Below are positions 27,639 to 36,571 of a DNA stretch of 64,000 nt, one piece after another; the stretch's first letter is position 1, and each line of letters starts with the position of its first letter. This DNA comes from Paraburkholderia tropica (GTDB taxonomy: Bacteria; Pseudomonadota; Gammaproteobacteria; Burkholderiales; Burkholderiaceae). The notes beneath the pieces are model-generated. The model had not been told where the DNA came from and made no database searches. It saw only the letters and a list, made by a program, of their open reading frames with translations. A program made the position numbers and the translations under genes. Location: contig NZ_FNZM01000002.1 of the NCBI RefSeq assembly GCF_900109265.1, forward strand, positions 62,001 to 126,000. The letters are read 5' to 3'.

Positions 27639-28574
27639 TCAGTCCTTCGGCGTGCGAAGCGCGACGAAATTCGTCACGCGCCGCGCGCCCGCAGCCTTGA
27701 GGGTGCGGGCGAGGGCGTCGAGCGTCGCGCCCGAGGTCATGACGTCGTCGACCACGCCCAGGTGCAGGCCGCGCAGATCGGTGCGCCTCAACGCGAACGC
27801 CCGGCCCACGTTGCGGCGGCGCGTTTCGCGGTCGAGCTTCGATTGCGGCGCCGTGTGCAGCGTGCGGCGCAGCAGCGTGGCGTCGGCGCGCGTGCCGAGC
27901 GCGCGCGCCAGCGGTTTCGCGATCAGCCACGCCTGGTTGTAGCCGCGTTCGATCAGGCGCTCGCGCGAAAGCGGCACGGGCACGATCAGATCGGGCACGT
28001 CGGTTTCGCCATTCGCGGCGGACTCCGCAGCATCGAGCCAATCGTCGGTGGCCAGCGCGAGCCGCCGCGCGAATTCCTCGCCCAGCGCGAGCCGCGCGCG
28101 GAACTTGAGCCCGCGCGCGAGACCGTCGAGCGGCGCACGATAGTCGGCGAGCGCGAGCGTCGCATCGAAGGCGGGCGGTGTTTTCAGGCACGCCTCGCAG
28201 CGATGGCGGCCGCGTTCCGCCTCCGCGCCATCCCGCCGCTGCATCCCGCGTCGCGCGCTCGCGAGCGGCAGCGCGCATACCGCGCAGCGCAGCCGCGCCT
28301 CGTTCCAGTACGCGGCATCGCAGCCCTCGCACAGCAGGCCGCGCGCGCTGGACGCCCCGGACACGCTGACACTGCCTCGCGTCAAATTGCCGCATAATGG
28401 GCACGGATTGGGCAGCACGAAGTGGGCGAGCCGCGACCAACGCGCTCGCACGCTCTGGCAGACGCGCGGCAGGGCCCGGGATGGGTTCGAACCCTGGGTC
28501 CGGCAAGCGGCGCGTCGCGAGGCGGGCGACTCAAGAGACGTCGAAGGGGACGTCGAAGCGGGCGGCGGCGGCAT
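27639..28574 (-). CDS. comF: ComF-family phosphoribosyltransferase-like protein
   Basis: ComF homologues act in natural competence and DNA uptake. The 311-residue protein has an N-terminal zinc-finger-like region with four CxxC pairs (CPLC, CEGC, CAVC, CEAC) and a C-terminal PRTase fold with VVDDVMTSGATLDALARTLK, where the PRPP loop lies. The first in-frame Met before conserved sequence is at 28574, with a proline-rich N-terminus of uncertain length; the frame is open further upstream. comM in the same window is another competence-linked gene. Confidence 0.88.
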   Translation of the reverse strand: MPPPPASTSPSTSLESPASRRAACRTQGSNPSRALPRVCQSVRARWSRLAHFVLPNPCPLCGNLTRGSVSVSGASSARGLLCEGCDAAYWNEARLRCAVCALPLASARRGMQRRDGAEAERGRHRCEACLKTPPAFDATLALADYRAPLDGLARGLKFRARLALGEEFARRLALATDDWLDAAESAANGETDVPDLIVPVPLSRERLIERGYNQAWLIAKPLARALGTRADATLLRRTLHTAPQSKLDRETRRRNVGRAFALRRTDLRGLHLGVVDDVMTSGATLDALARTLKAAGARRVTNFVALRTPKD

Positions 28575-28658
28575 CGAAGGGCGGCCCGTAGCGGGCTCGT
28601 GAACTGAAAGGATGGGAGTGAGCGAGTATACTTCGCAGACTTCGCCAATACGACCGAC

Positions 28659-29648
28659 ATGTCCCCGTCTCACCCCAGACCCGGCCGTCCGGCCTATGAT
28701 CCGCGCCATGTGCAGCGGATTTTCGATCGTCGCGCGGCGACTTTCGACGAGGTCGCGTTCCTGCCGCGAGAAATCGCGAGCCGCATGCGCGAGCGCCTCG
28801 ACTACATCAAGGTGAGCCCCACGTGCGTGCTCGACCTGGGCTGCGGCCCCGGTGACGACCTCCCGAATCTGCGCGAGCGCTTCCCCGAAGCGCCGGTGTT
28901 CGGCGCCGATCTTTCGTTTGCGATGCTCGAGCGCGCCCGCGCGCACGACGCCGGCGACACGAGCTGGCGCCGGTTCCTCCCCGTTTCGATCGGCCGGGCG
29001 CTCGGCGCACGCGGTCCGCGTTTCGCGCAGGCCGACTTCGCCGAACTGCCGTTTGCGCACGGCGCATTCGAGATGCTGTGGTCGAACCTCGCGCTGCACT
29101 GGCATCCGCGCCCGGACCTCGTGTTCGGCGAATGGCAGCGCGTGCTCAAGGTGAACGGCCTGCTGATGTTCAGCACGCTTGGCCCCGACACGCTCAAGGA
29201 GCTACGTGGCGCCTATGCCGAAGTCGAGGCCGCGCACGGCGTGGCCACGCAGCCGCACGTGATCGATTTCGTTGACATGCACGATCTCGGCGACATGCTG
29301 GTCGAGAACGGCTTTGAGATTCCGGTGATGGATCAGGAGACGCTCACCGTCACCTACAAGACGCCGGAAAAGCTGCTCGCCGACGTGCGCCGCTGGGGCG
29401 CCTATCCGTTCGGCTGGGAAGCGTCCGACGCCGACGCGCCGGCGCTCGCGCCGCGTCGCCTCTATCGTGCGCTGCTGGACGCGCTCGAGGCGCGCCGGCT
29501 GCACGACGGACCGAACGCGGGAACCATCCCGCTCACCTTCGAAATCATCTACGGACACGCCTGGAAGGCCGTGCCGCGCACGACGGCTGAAGGCCACGGG
29601 ATCGTGCGGATCGAAGATATTGGACGCGGTTCGGCAAGGAATCGCTGA
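28659..29648 (+). CDS. bioC: BioC-like SAM-dependent methyltransferase
   Basis: In biotin synthesis BioC methylates malonyl-ACP so that fatty-acid enzymes can extend it. The 329-residue protein has N-terminal RIFDRRAATFDEVAFLPREI, SAM motif I VLDLGCGPGDDL, MLWSNLALHWHPRPD and LLMFSTLGPDTLKELRGAY, all typical of BioC. The gene is divergent from comF, and no bioF/A/D/B genes are nearby. A TATACT hexamer at about 28627 could be its -10 box. Confidence 0.85.
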   Translation: MSPSHPRPGRPAYDPRHVQRIFDRRAATFDEVAFLPREIASRMRERLDYIKVSPTCVLDLGCGPGDDLPNLRERFPEAPVFGADLSFAMLERARAHDAGDTSWRRFLPVSIGRALGARGPRFAQADFAELPFAHGAFEMLWSNLALHWHPRPDLVFGEWQRVLKVNGLLMFSTLGPDTLKELRGAYAEVEAAHGVATQPHVIDFVDMHDLGDMLVENGFEIPVMDQETLTVTYKTPEKLLADVRRWGAYPFGWEASDADAPALAPRRLYRALLDALEARRLHDGPNAGTIPLTFEIIYGHAWKAVPRTTAEGHGIVRIEDIGRGSARNR

Positions 29649-29764
29649 CGTGGTAAGGGGGCTTTCGTTATGTCTGAAATTAGCGCCTGAAAAGCCCCCG
29701 AATTTTTGTTGAAAAATCGCTGGAAGTGCCGTCTGGTAAGGGTTTTAGGCAGATTGGGGCTTGC

Positions 29765-29793
29765 TTGTGAGGGCTGGGGTTCGCGCCTATAAT
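29765..29793 (+). promoter_or_regulatory. Sigma-70 promoter of the cox region
   Basis: TTGTGA (29765-29770), a 17-bp spacer and a perfect TATAAT (29788-29793). The transcript should start near 29800, about 110 nt ahead of the DUF2244 gene, and could run into coxB. Confidence 0.8.
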
Positions 29794-29911
29794 GCGTCAG
29801 CTTGCTGCACGGGCAGACCCCAAATCCGACACGGCAAGTCCAGATCTCCCGCAGTTGTGTAAGGCGCAAAGCGGCGATAGTCTGAGGATGTTGCAGTGGG
29901 GGGAGCGAGCG

Positions 29912-30388
29912 ATGCAGACATCTGATCTGCTGGCGAGTCCGGAGCCGGTCCTGAAAGACTGGACCATGAAGCGCAATTGTTCGGTTTCGCCCAGGCAATT
30001 CGTGTTGTTCTATGTGTCGCTGGCGCTGGTCTCCATCGCGATCGCCGTTCTGCTGTTGATCCACGGCGCCTGGCTGGTTTTGCCGTTCACTGGAATCGAT
30101 CTGTTGGTAGTTGGGGGCGCCTTCGCCATCTATGCGCGCCATGCTGTCGATTACGAACGTATCAGGCTATATCCGAACCGGCTGGTGATCGAGCAGATGA
30201 GCGCCAACGCGCTCACCCAGTTCGAATTCAATCCCCGCTGGGTCCGGGTCGAGCCGGGCGCGACCCCACGCGATCCGGTGCGTCTCGTGTCCCGCGGCCA
30301 GGCGGTCGCTGTCGGGTTGCATCTGCCGCAGTATCGGCGTGCGCAGTTCGCGCGGGAACTGCGTGCGTGGCTTGCGCGCGCGGGCTGA
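29912..30388 (+). CDS. DUF2244 membrane protein
   Basis: 158-residue protein with two membrane segments (about 29-75: FVLFYVSLALVSIAIAVLLL and GIDLLVVGGAFAIY) and a cytosolic C-terminal domain with YPNRLVIEQ and WVRVEPGATPRDP. The family is found next to cox genes but its function is unknown. The start at 29912 has GGGGAG 8-10 bases upstream; an earlier ATG overlaps the -10 box and can be ruled out. It is the first gene behind the cox promoter. Confidence 0.82.
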   Translation: MQTSDLLASPEPVLKDWTMKRNCSVSPRQFVLFYVSLALVSIAIAVLLLIHGAWLVLPFTGIDLLVVGGAFAIYARHAVDYERIRLYPNRLVIEQMSANALTQFEFNPRWVRVEPGATPRDPVRLVSRGQAVAVGLHLPQYRRAQFARELRAWLARAG

Positions 30389-30481
30389 AATCATGCGCGT
30401 TGCGTCATTTTACGAGTCGCGGCGCGAGCGCCCCAGGGCGCGACCTGATTGCGAAACCTTCCTGCGGGGTCGAGGGTTTGA

Positions 30482-32146
30482 ATGGAAAATATGGGTAAGG
30501 AAGCTATGAAAACAATCAAGCGAGCCCTACAGGGCGTGCTCGCGTGCAGCGGACTTCTGGTCGCGGGCGCGGCACTCGCAGTCGGAGACAGTCCGGGCGG
30601 TCCAGCGGTCAACGAGATCAATCTCCAGCCGCCCGTCACGCGCATCGCAGAAGAGCTTTACAGCCTCCATACGATGATGCTGATCCTATGCACGGTGATT
30701 TTCATCGGCGTATTCGGCGTCATGTTCTATTCGATTTTTGCGCACCGCAAATCGAAGGGTCATCAGGCCGCGCATTTCCACGAGAGCACGACCGTCGAAA
30801 TCATCTGGACGGTGGTGCCGTTCGTGATCGTCGTGCTGATGGCGCTGCCGGCGACCAAGGCCGTCGTGGCCATGAAAGACACCTCCAACGCCGATCTCAC
30901 CGTGAAGGTCACCGGCTATCAGTGGAAGTGGGGCTACGACTACGTGAAGGGGCCGGGCGAGGGCATCAGCTTTCTTTCGACGCTGACCACGCCGCGCGCC
31001 GAAGTGAACGGCCATGCGCCGATCACCGACACCTATCTGCAGGAAGTCGACAACCCGCTCGTCGTGCCGGTCAACAAGAAGATCCGCGTGATCACGACCG
31101 CCAACGACGTGGTGCACTCGTGGTACGTGCCGGCGTTCGGCGTGAAGCAGGACGCGATTCCGGGCTTCGTGCGCGACACGTGGTTCAAGGCCGAGAAGAC
31201 GGGCACCTACCGCGGCTTCTGTACCGAGCTGTGCGGCAAGGAGCACGCCTACATGCCGGTCGTGGTCGAAGTGCTGTCCGACGACGACTACGCGAAGTGG
31301 GTGCAGACGCAGAAGGCGAAGATGTCGGCCGCCAACGACGACCCGAACAAGACCTACACGCTCGCGGAACTGAAGGAGCGCGGCGCGAAGGTCTACGCGG
31401 CCAACTGCGCGGTGTGCCACCAGCCGACCGGCAAGGGCGCGGGCGCGTTTCCGGCGCTCGACGGCAGCAAGGTCGCGAACGGTCCGATCGCCGAGCACGT
31501 GAGCATCGTGCTGCACGGCAAGAACGCGATGCCGTCGTGGGCGCCCACGCTCAACGACGTGGAGATCGCTTCGGTCATCACCTTCGAGCGCAATTCGTGG
31601 GGCAACCACATGGGCGACCTCCTGCAACCGCGTCAGGTCGCCGACGCCCGCAACGGCAAGCTGCCCGAAGGCGGCGCGACGGCTGCGGCGGGTGCTGCTG
31701 CGGGTACTGCGGCGGGTGCCGATCAGGCCGCGTCAAGCGGTGCGGCGGGCGCTTCCGCTGCGTCGGGCGCGGATCAGGCCGCCGCCGCGAGCGGTGCGGA
31801 TCAAGCCTCCGGCGCGGCGCAAGCCGGCGCGTCGCTGCCCGCGAACGTCTACTTCGAGATCGGCAAGAGCACGCTGCCCGTCGACGCGAAGGACGCGATC
31901 CAGGCCGCCGCCGATTACGCGAAGGCGCACCCCGACGCGAAATTCACGCTCTCGGGCTACACCGACGCGAGCGGCAAGGCCGACGCGAACGCCGAACTCG
32001 CCAAGCATCGCGCGCAAGCCGTGCGCGACGCGCTGAAGGCGGCCGGCATCGCCGAAGACCGCATCATCATGAAGAAGCCGGAAACCGTTACTGGCGGCGC
32101 CGACCCGAAAGAGGCGCGCCGCGTGGCGATCAGCCCGGCGGCTTGA
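30482..32146 (+). CDS. coxB: Cytochrome c oxidase subunit II with cytochrome c and OmpA-like domains
   Basis: Electron entry subunit of a caa3-type oxidase. The 554-residue protein has a signal segment (about 10-35), two membrane helices (about 64-84, 106-126), the CuA domain with Cys247, Cys251 and His255 (CTELCGKEH), a cytochrome c domain with heme motif CAVCH (309-313), a low-complexity Ala/Gly/Ser linker (about 398-454), and an OmpA-like domain (455-554). In the last, Asp495 and Arg510 correspond to the peptidoglycan-binding Asp and Arg, with the same 15-residue spacing. Start 30482 has GAGGG upstream; Met at 30506 is an alternative. ctaD follows. Confidence 0.93.
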   Translation: MENMGKEAMKTIKRALQGVLACSGLLVAGAALAVGDSPGGPAVNEINLQPPVTRIAEELYSLHTMMLILCTVIFIGVFGVMFYSIFAHRKSKGHQAAHFHESTTVEIIWTVVPFVIVVLMALPATKAVVAMKDTSNADLTVKVTGYQWKWGYDYVKGPGEGISFLSTLTTPRAEVNGHAPITDTYLQEVDNPLVVPVNKKIRVITTANDVVHSWYVPAFGVKQDAIPGFVRDTWFKAEKTGTYRGFCTELCGKEHAYMPVVVEVLSDDDYAKWVQTQKAKMSAANDDPNKTYTLAELKERGAKVYAANCAVCHQPTGKGAGAFPALDGSKVANGPIAEHVSIVLHGKNAMPSWAPTLNDVEIASVITFERNSWGNHMGDLLQPRQVADARNGKLPEGGATAAAGAAAGTAAGADQAASSGAAGASAASGADQAAAASGADQASGAAQAGASLPANVYFEIGKSTLPVDAKDAIQAAADYAKAHPDAKFTLSGYTDASGKADANAELAKHRAQAVRDALKAAGIAEDRIIMKKPETVTGGADPKEARRVAISPAA

Positions 32147-32288
32147 GCCGGGCGGCCTGCAACACGGCCGCGACGGCAAGCAGTCCATAAGAATTTAATA
32201 AACGCGCAGTACGCAGTACGAGCGGGCCTACGCACGCCCAGACCAACTGCAGTAAGAGACGCAAAGCAATTCGCTTCAGGAGAGAGTC

Positions 32289-33899
32289 ATGTCTAGCATC
32301 GGACACGATGTAGCAGGGCACGGCCACGTGCACGGCGATCACGCGCACGAGACACCGCACGGCTGGCGACGCTGGCTGCTGGCCACCAATCACAAGGACA
32401 TCGGAACGCTGTATCTGCTGTTCTCGTTCGTGATGTTCCTGTCGGGCGGCGTGATGGCGCTCGGCATCCGCGCCGAGCTGTTCGAACCGGGACTGCAGAT
32501 CATGCGCCCCGAGTTCTTCAACCAGCTCACCACCATGCACGGCCTGATCATGGTGTTCGGCGCGATCATGCCGGCCTTCGTGGGCTTTGCGAACTGGATG
32601 GTGCCGCTGCAGATCGGCGCCTCGGACATGGCGTTCGCGCGCATGAACAACTTCAGCTTCTGGCTGCTGCCGGCCGCCGCGTGTCTGCTGGTCGGCTCGT
32701 TCTTCGCGCCGGGCGGCGCGACGGCCGCGGGCTGGACGCTCTACGCGCCGCTCTCCACGCAGATGGGCCCTGGCATGGACTTCGCGATCTTCGCGGTCCA
32801 CATCATGGGCGCTTCGTCGATCATGGGCGGCATCAACATCGTCGTCACGATCCTGAACATGCGCGCGCCGGGCATGACGCTCATGAAGATGCCGATGTTC
32901 GCGTGGACGTGGCTCATCACCGCTTACCTGCTGATCGCCGTGATGCCGGTGCTCGCGGGCGCGATCACGATGCTGCTGTTCGACCGTCACTTCGGCACGA
33001 GCTTCTTCAACGCGGCAGGCGGCGGCGATCCGGTCATGTACCAGCACATCTTCTGGTTCTTCGGCCATCCCGAGGTCTACATCATGATCTTGCCGGCGTT
33101 CGGGATCGTCTCGCAGGTGATTCCGGCGTTCTCGCGCAAGCCGCTGTTCGGCTATAGCTCGATGGTGTACGCCACGGCGTCGATCGCGATTCTCTCGTTC
33201 ATGGTCTGGGCGCACCACATGTTCGCCACGGGCATGCCGGTCACGGGCCAGCTGTTCTTCATGTACGCGACGATGCTGATCGCGGTGCCGACGGGCGTGA
33301 AGGTGTTCAACTGGGTCGCCACGATGTGGCGCGGCTCGCTCACGTTCGAAACGCCGATGCTGTGGGCCGTGGGCTTCCTGATCGTGTTCACGTTCGGCGG
33401 CCTCTCGGGCCTGATGCTCGCGATGGCGCCGCTCGACATCCAGTATCACGGCACCTATTTCGTGGTGGCGCACTTCCATTACGTGCTGGTGGCGGGGTCC
33501 TTGTTCGCGCTGTTCTCAGGGTGGTACTACTGGTCGCCAAAATGGACCGGCTGGATGTACAACGAGATGCGCGGAAAGATTCACTTCTGGTGCTCGCTGG
33601 TGTTCTTCAACCTCGCGTTCCTGCCGATGCACTTCGTCGGCCTCGCCGGGATGCCGCGTCGCTACGCGGACTATCCGGCCCAGTTCACCGACTGGAACCA
33701 GGTGATCACGATCGGCGCATTCGGCTTCGGGCTCTCGCAGGTGTACTTCCTGTTCTTCGTGGCGCTGCCCGTGTATCGCGGCGGCGGCGATCTGGAAAAG
33801 GCCGGCGACAAGCCGTGGGACGGCGCGACCGGTCTCGAATGGACCGTGCCGAGCCCGGCGCCGTTCCACACCTTCGAAAATCCGCCGACGGTCGAATAA
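32289..33899 (+). CDS. ctaD: Cytochrome c oxidase subunit I
   Basis: Catalytic subunit with heme a, heme a3 and CuB; reduces oxygen and pumps protons. The 536-residue protein has 12 predicted helices. Ligand motifs are present: TMHGLIMVFG, FWFFGHPEVYIMILPAFG (His-Tyr pair with CuB), WAHHMF (two CuB histidines) and VVAHFHYVLVAGSLFA (heme a and a3 histidines). The ribosome-binding site AGGAGAG lies just ahead. It follows coxB by 142 bp. Confidence 0.97.
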   Translation: MSSIGHDVAGHGHVHGDHAHETPHGWRRWLLATNHKDIGTLYLLFSFVMFLSGGVMALGIRAELFEPGLQIMRPEFFNQLTTMHGLIMVFGAIMPAFVGFANWMVPLQIGASDMAFARMNNFSFWLLPAAACLLVGSFFAPGGATAAGWTLYAPLSTQMGPGMDFAIFAVHIMGASSIMGGINIVVTILNMRAPGMTLMKMPMFAWTWLITAYLLIAVMPVLAGAITMLLFDRHFGTSFFNAAGGGDPVMYQHIFWFFGHPEVYIMILPAFGIVSQVIPAFSRKPLFGYSSMVYATASIAILSFMVWAHHMFATGMPVTGQLFFMYATMLIAVPTGVKVFNWVATMWRGSLTFETPMLWAVGFLIVFTFGGLSGLMLAMAPLDIQYHGTYFVVAHFHYVLVAGSLFALFSGWYYWSPKWTGWMYNEMRGKIHFWCSLVFFNLAFLPMHFVGLAGMPRRYADYPAQFTDWNQVITIGAFGFGLSQVYFLFFVALPVYRGGGDLEKAGDKPWDGATGLEWTVPSPAPFHTFENPPTVE

Positions 33900-34052
33900 G
33901 CCGCTTTCGGAACGCGGTGTCCGGCGCACGTTGCCGGACACGCCGACCACGCTGAACACGCAGAACGCGCCGAACAACGACGCCAATCCGCTAACGCACG
34001 CCGCCGTCTTTGTGCGGTTTTCATCGCAGCACGCAACGAGGAGCGATTCACG

Positions 34053-34241
34053 ATGCGCATCACGATGACCGGAACGGACGCGGCCAACGGGCCCGCGAGC
34101 ATGACGCGCAATACAGACAAAAGACGCACGCCCGAGCAGATTCGCGCGGGCAACCGCCGGCTCGGCCTCGTGTTGCTGGCGGTCGTCGCGGCCTTCTTTC
34201 TGGCCGGCGTCGTCAAGCAGGTGTATTTCGCCGGCCACTGA
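34053..34241 (+). CDS. Small membrane protein of the cox operon, putative assembly factor
   Basis: 62-residue protein with one C-terminal membrane helix (about 38-58, LGLVLLAVVAAFFLAGVVKQ) after a short charged segment RRTPEQIRAGNRR. Proteins like this occur between ctaD and ctaG in Burkholderiaceae and are called cytochrome oxidase small assembly proteins; the role is inferred from position. The start at 34053 has GAGGAG upstream; Met at 34101 would leave the conserved part intact. Confidence 0.75.
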   Translation: MRITMTGTDAANGPASMTRNTDKRRTPEQIRAGNRRLGLVLLAVVAAFFLAGVVKQVYFAGH

Positions 34242-34280
34242 CGCCGGGGCATTTGCCGTCTTACCGTAAGAGGAAGTCCG

Positions 34281-34862
34281 ATGTCCACGCAGCATGCCGA
34301 AAACGACCGCGCCTTCAACCGATCGATGCTCGTGAAGCTCGTCGTGGTGGCGCTGTTGATGTTCGGTTTCGGCTTCGCGCTGGTGCCGATGTATCGCGCG
34401 ATCTGCCAGATCACCGGCATCAACAATCTCGTGCAGCGCGACGCTACCGAGCGCGAGGCGCGCAACACGCAGGTCGACATGACGCGCACGGTGTCGATCG
34501 AACTCGATGCGAACGCGCGCGGACTGCTGGGTTTCCGGCCGGAGCAGCGCAGCATCGACGTGCATCCGGGCGAAGTCATGACCGTGATGTACGACATTTC
34601 GAACAACGAAGGACGCACGATCGACGCGCAGGCGATTCCGAGCTACGCGCCGAAGCAGGCGACCGAGTATTTCCGCAAGATCGAGTGCTTCTGCTTCACG
34701 CAGCAGACCTTGAAGGCGAACGAGACGAAACGCATGCCGGTGGTGTTCGTGGTCGACCCGAAGCTGCCGAAGGACGTGAAGACGATCACGCTGTCGTACA
34801 CCTTCTTCGAGCTGAACAAGCCGGCGGTGCCGGCCGCGCCGAAGCAGGCGGCAGGCGCGTGA
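34281..34862 (+). CDS. ctaG: Cytochrome c oxidase assembly protein CtaG (Cox11)
   Basis: Copper chaperone that inserts CuB into subunit I. The 193-residue protein has one N-terminal membrane anchor (about 16-36) and the periplasmic Cox11 domain with CFCFTQQTLKANE (copper-binding CFCF), RPEQRSIDVHPGEVM and VVFVVDPKLPKD. The start has AAGAGGAAG upstream. It lies between the small assembly gene and a DUF2970 gene. Confidence 0.94.
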   Translation: MSTQHAENDRAFNRSMLVKLVVVALLMFGFGFALVPMYRAICQITGINNLVQRDATEREARNTQVDMTRTVSIELDANARGLLGFRPEQRSIDVHPGEVMTVMYDISNNEGRTIDAQAIPSYAPKQATEYFRKIECFCFTQQTLKANETKRMPVVFVVDPKLPKDVKTITLSYTFFELNKPAVPAAPKQAAGA

Positions 34863-34871
34863 ATTCCACCG

Positions 34872-35123
34872 ATGACGCGGCACCCACGCAATGAAGCGCA
34901 GATGAACGCAAACGGCACGAACGGTAAAGGCAACGCGAAAAAGGGCAGCGTCCTGCAGCTCGTGAAGGCGGTCGCGTGGTCGTTTCTCGGCGTGCGCAAG
35001 CGCGCGGACCTCGAAGCCGACGCCGCGCAGCTGCATCCGGCGGCGCTGATCGCGGCGGGCATCATCGGCGCGGTGCTGTTCATCGTCGTGCTGTTGCTGA
35101 TTGTGCACGCGGTGGTGGGTTGA
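34872..35123 (+). CDS. DUF2970 small membrane protein
   Basis: 83-residue protein with a hydrophilic N-terminus and one C-terminal membrane helix (about 58-82, ALIAAGIIGAVLFIVVLLLI). The conserved part starts at VLQLVKAVAWSFLGVRKRADLE. Function is unknown; the family is found in cox operons. The start may be at 34902 instead (MNANGTNGKG); neither has a convincing ribosome-binding site. Confidence 0.75.
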   Translation: MTRHPRNEAQMNANGTNGKGNAKKGSVLQLVKAVAWSFLGVRKRADLEADAAQLHPAALIAAGIIGAVLFIVVLLLIVHAVVG

Positions 35124-35251
35124 AGCCGCGCGCGGCGCAAGACGAAACAACGGAAGCAGATCAGGCAACAAGCGCAGCAACACAACAAGAGACGCAACGA
35201 GAGACACACAGCCGGCTGCGGCCGGAGCAACTGGAAATTGGAGAATCAGGC

Positions 35252-36109
35252 ATGAGCGGCCAAAACGATAGCCCGTACTACTTCATTCCGCACCCGTCGC
35301 GGCATCCGATCAGCGCGGCGCTCGGACTTCTGGTCATGCTCGCCTCGCTCGCGTCGTGGATCAACGGCGATTCGTGGGCGCCGATCGGCGTCGTGATCGG
35401 CTTGCTGTGGTTGCTGTTCACGCTCTATCACTGGTTCGGCGACGCGATCGCCGAATCGGAGGGCGGCATGTACGGCAAACGCGTCGACGTGTCGTACCGC
35501 TGGAGCATGAGCTGGTTCATCTTCTCCGAGGTGATGTTCTTCGGCGCGTTCTTCGGGGCGTTGTTCTACGCGCGCCAGATCGCGCTGCACCAGCTCGGCA
35601 GCCTCGACTACAAGCTGATCTGGCCGGACTTCTCCGCGGTGTGGCCGAACAACGGCCCGGCGGCCCTGGTCTCGCATTTCCGCTCGATGACGCCCTGGCC
35701 GGTGCCGACCATCAACACCGCGCTGCTGCTCTCGTCGGGCGCGACGCTCACGGTCTCGCACCACGCGCTGCGCGAGAATCATCGCACCAAGGCCATCGCG
35801 TGGCTCGCGGCCACGATCGTGCTGGGCGTGTGCTTTCTGTTCCTGCAGGCGTTCGAGTACATCCACGCTTACGGCGAACTGAACCTCACGCTCGCGTCGG
35901 GCATCTACGGTTCGACGTTCTTCCTGCTCACGGGCTTTCACGGCTTCCACGTGTTCCTCGGCGGCACGATGCTGACCGTGGTGCTGATCCGCATGATTCG
36001 CGGCCACTTCACCGCCGAGCATCACTTCGCGTTCGAAGGCGCAGCGTGGTACTGGCACTTCGTGGACGTGGTGTGGCTGGGGCTGTACGTCGTCGTGTAC
36101 TGGCTCTGA
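35252..36109 (+). CDS. ctaE: Cytochrome c oxidase subunit III
   Basis: Seven-helix structural subunit of the oxidase that stabilises proton uptake. The 285-residue protein shows YYFIPHPSRHPISAALG at the N-terminus, MSWFIFSEVMFFGAFFGALF, FLLTGFHGFHVFLGGTMLT and WYWHFVDVVWLGLYVVVYWL at the end. The ATG at 35252 is fixed by the family. An extended hairpin terminator follows. Confidence 0.96.
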   Translation: MSGQNDSPYYFIPHPSRHPISAALGLLVMLASLASWINGDSWAPIGVVIGLLWLLFTLYHWFGDAIAESEGGMYGKRVDVSYRWSMSWFIFSEVMFFGAFFGALFYARQIALHQLGSLDYKLIWPDFSAVWPNNGPAALVSHFRSMTPWPVPTINTALLLSSGATLTVSHHALRENHRTKAIAWLAATIVLGVCFLFLQAFEYIHAYGELNLTLASGIYGSTFFLLTGFHGFHVFLGGTMLTVVLIRMIRGHFTAEHHFAFEGAAWYWHFVDVVWLGLYVVVYWL

Positions 36110-36156
36110 GTGGCGCTGAGCGCGTGGCGCGACGCTTCGCGGCGACAACAGAACGC

Positions 36157-36197
36157 AAACGCCGCTCCGACCTCGTCGGCGCGGCGTTTTTGTCTTT
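36157..36197. terminator. Terminator behind ctaE
   Basis: AAACGCCGC and GCGGCGTTT enclose an inner stem CCGAC-CTC-GTCGG, followed by TTTTGTCTTTG. It lies between ctaE (plus) and the small minus-strand gene, so it may serve both. Confidence 0.85.
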
Positions 36198-36247
36198 GAC
36201 GTCCTGACGATCGAGCGCGAAGGGCGAGCGGGAAAGCGGTGCGCGAA

Positions 36248-36457
36248 TCAGCGCCCGTACGGAATGCCGGTGGACTGAATCCAGCCCATCCAGTGCGCGA
36301 AGAGGATGAAGAGGAAGAGGGAGATCGAGAGGCCGACGCGCGTGGCGAGCGACCAGACCATGCGCTTGGTGCGGCCCCGGTCGTGCATCATGAAGTAGAG
36401 CGCCGAGATCATGCTGGCGATGATCAGCGCGAACGCAACAGGGACCAGGATGTGCAT
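36248..36457 (-). CDS. DUF2909 twin-helix membrane protein
   Basis: 69-residue protein with two membrane helices (MHILVPVAFALIIASMISAL and VGLSISLFLFILFAHWMGWI) around a basic loop DRGRTKRMVWSLATR. The family occurs between coxIII and SURF1 genes; its function is unknown. The start MHIL at 36457 matches the family; MPNSVNFMHIL at 36478 is possible. It is on the opposite strand to the cox genes around it. Confidence 0.78.
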   Translation of the reverse strand: MHILVPVAFALIIASMISALYFMMHDRGRTKRMVWSLATRVGLSISLFLFILFAHWMGWIQSTGIPYGR

Positions 36458-36571
36458 GAAGTTCACGGAATTTGGCATGACTGAAAACGCCCATCTCATT
36501 ATGGCACCGAGGTTCGCCGTGTGGGGTTCGATCGCGGCGATCATCGGTATTTCGCGCATTGGACGTACCCG

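Noticed and set aside
27639-29105. comF frame extended to 29105
   Set aside because: The extension is antisense to bioC and has no family similarity; the ComF zinc region begins after 28574.
29792-29911. Upstream extension of the DUF2244 gene to ATG 29792
   Set aside because: That ATG overlaps the TATAAT of the promoter at 29788-29793, so it cannot be in the transcript.
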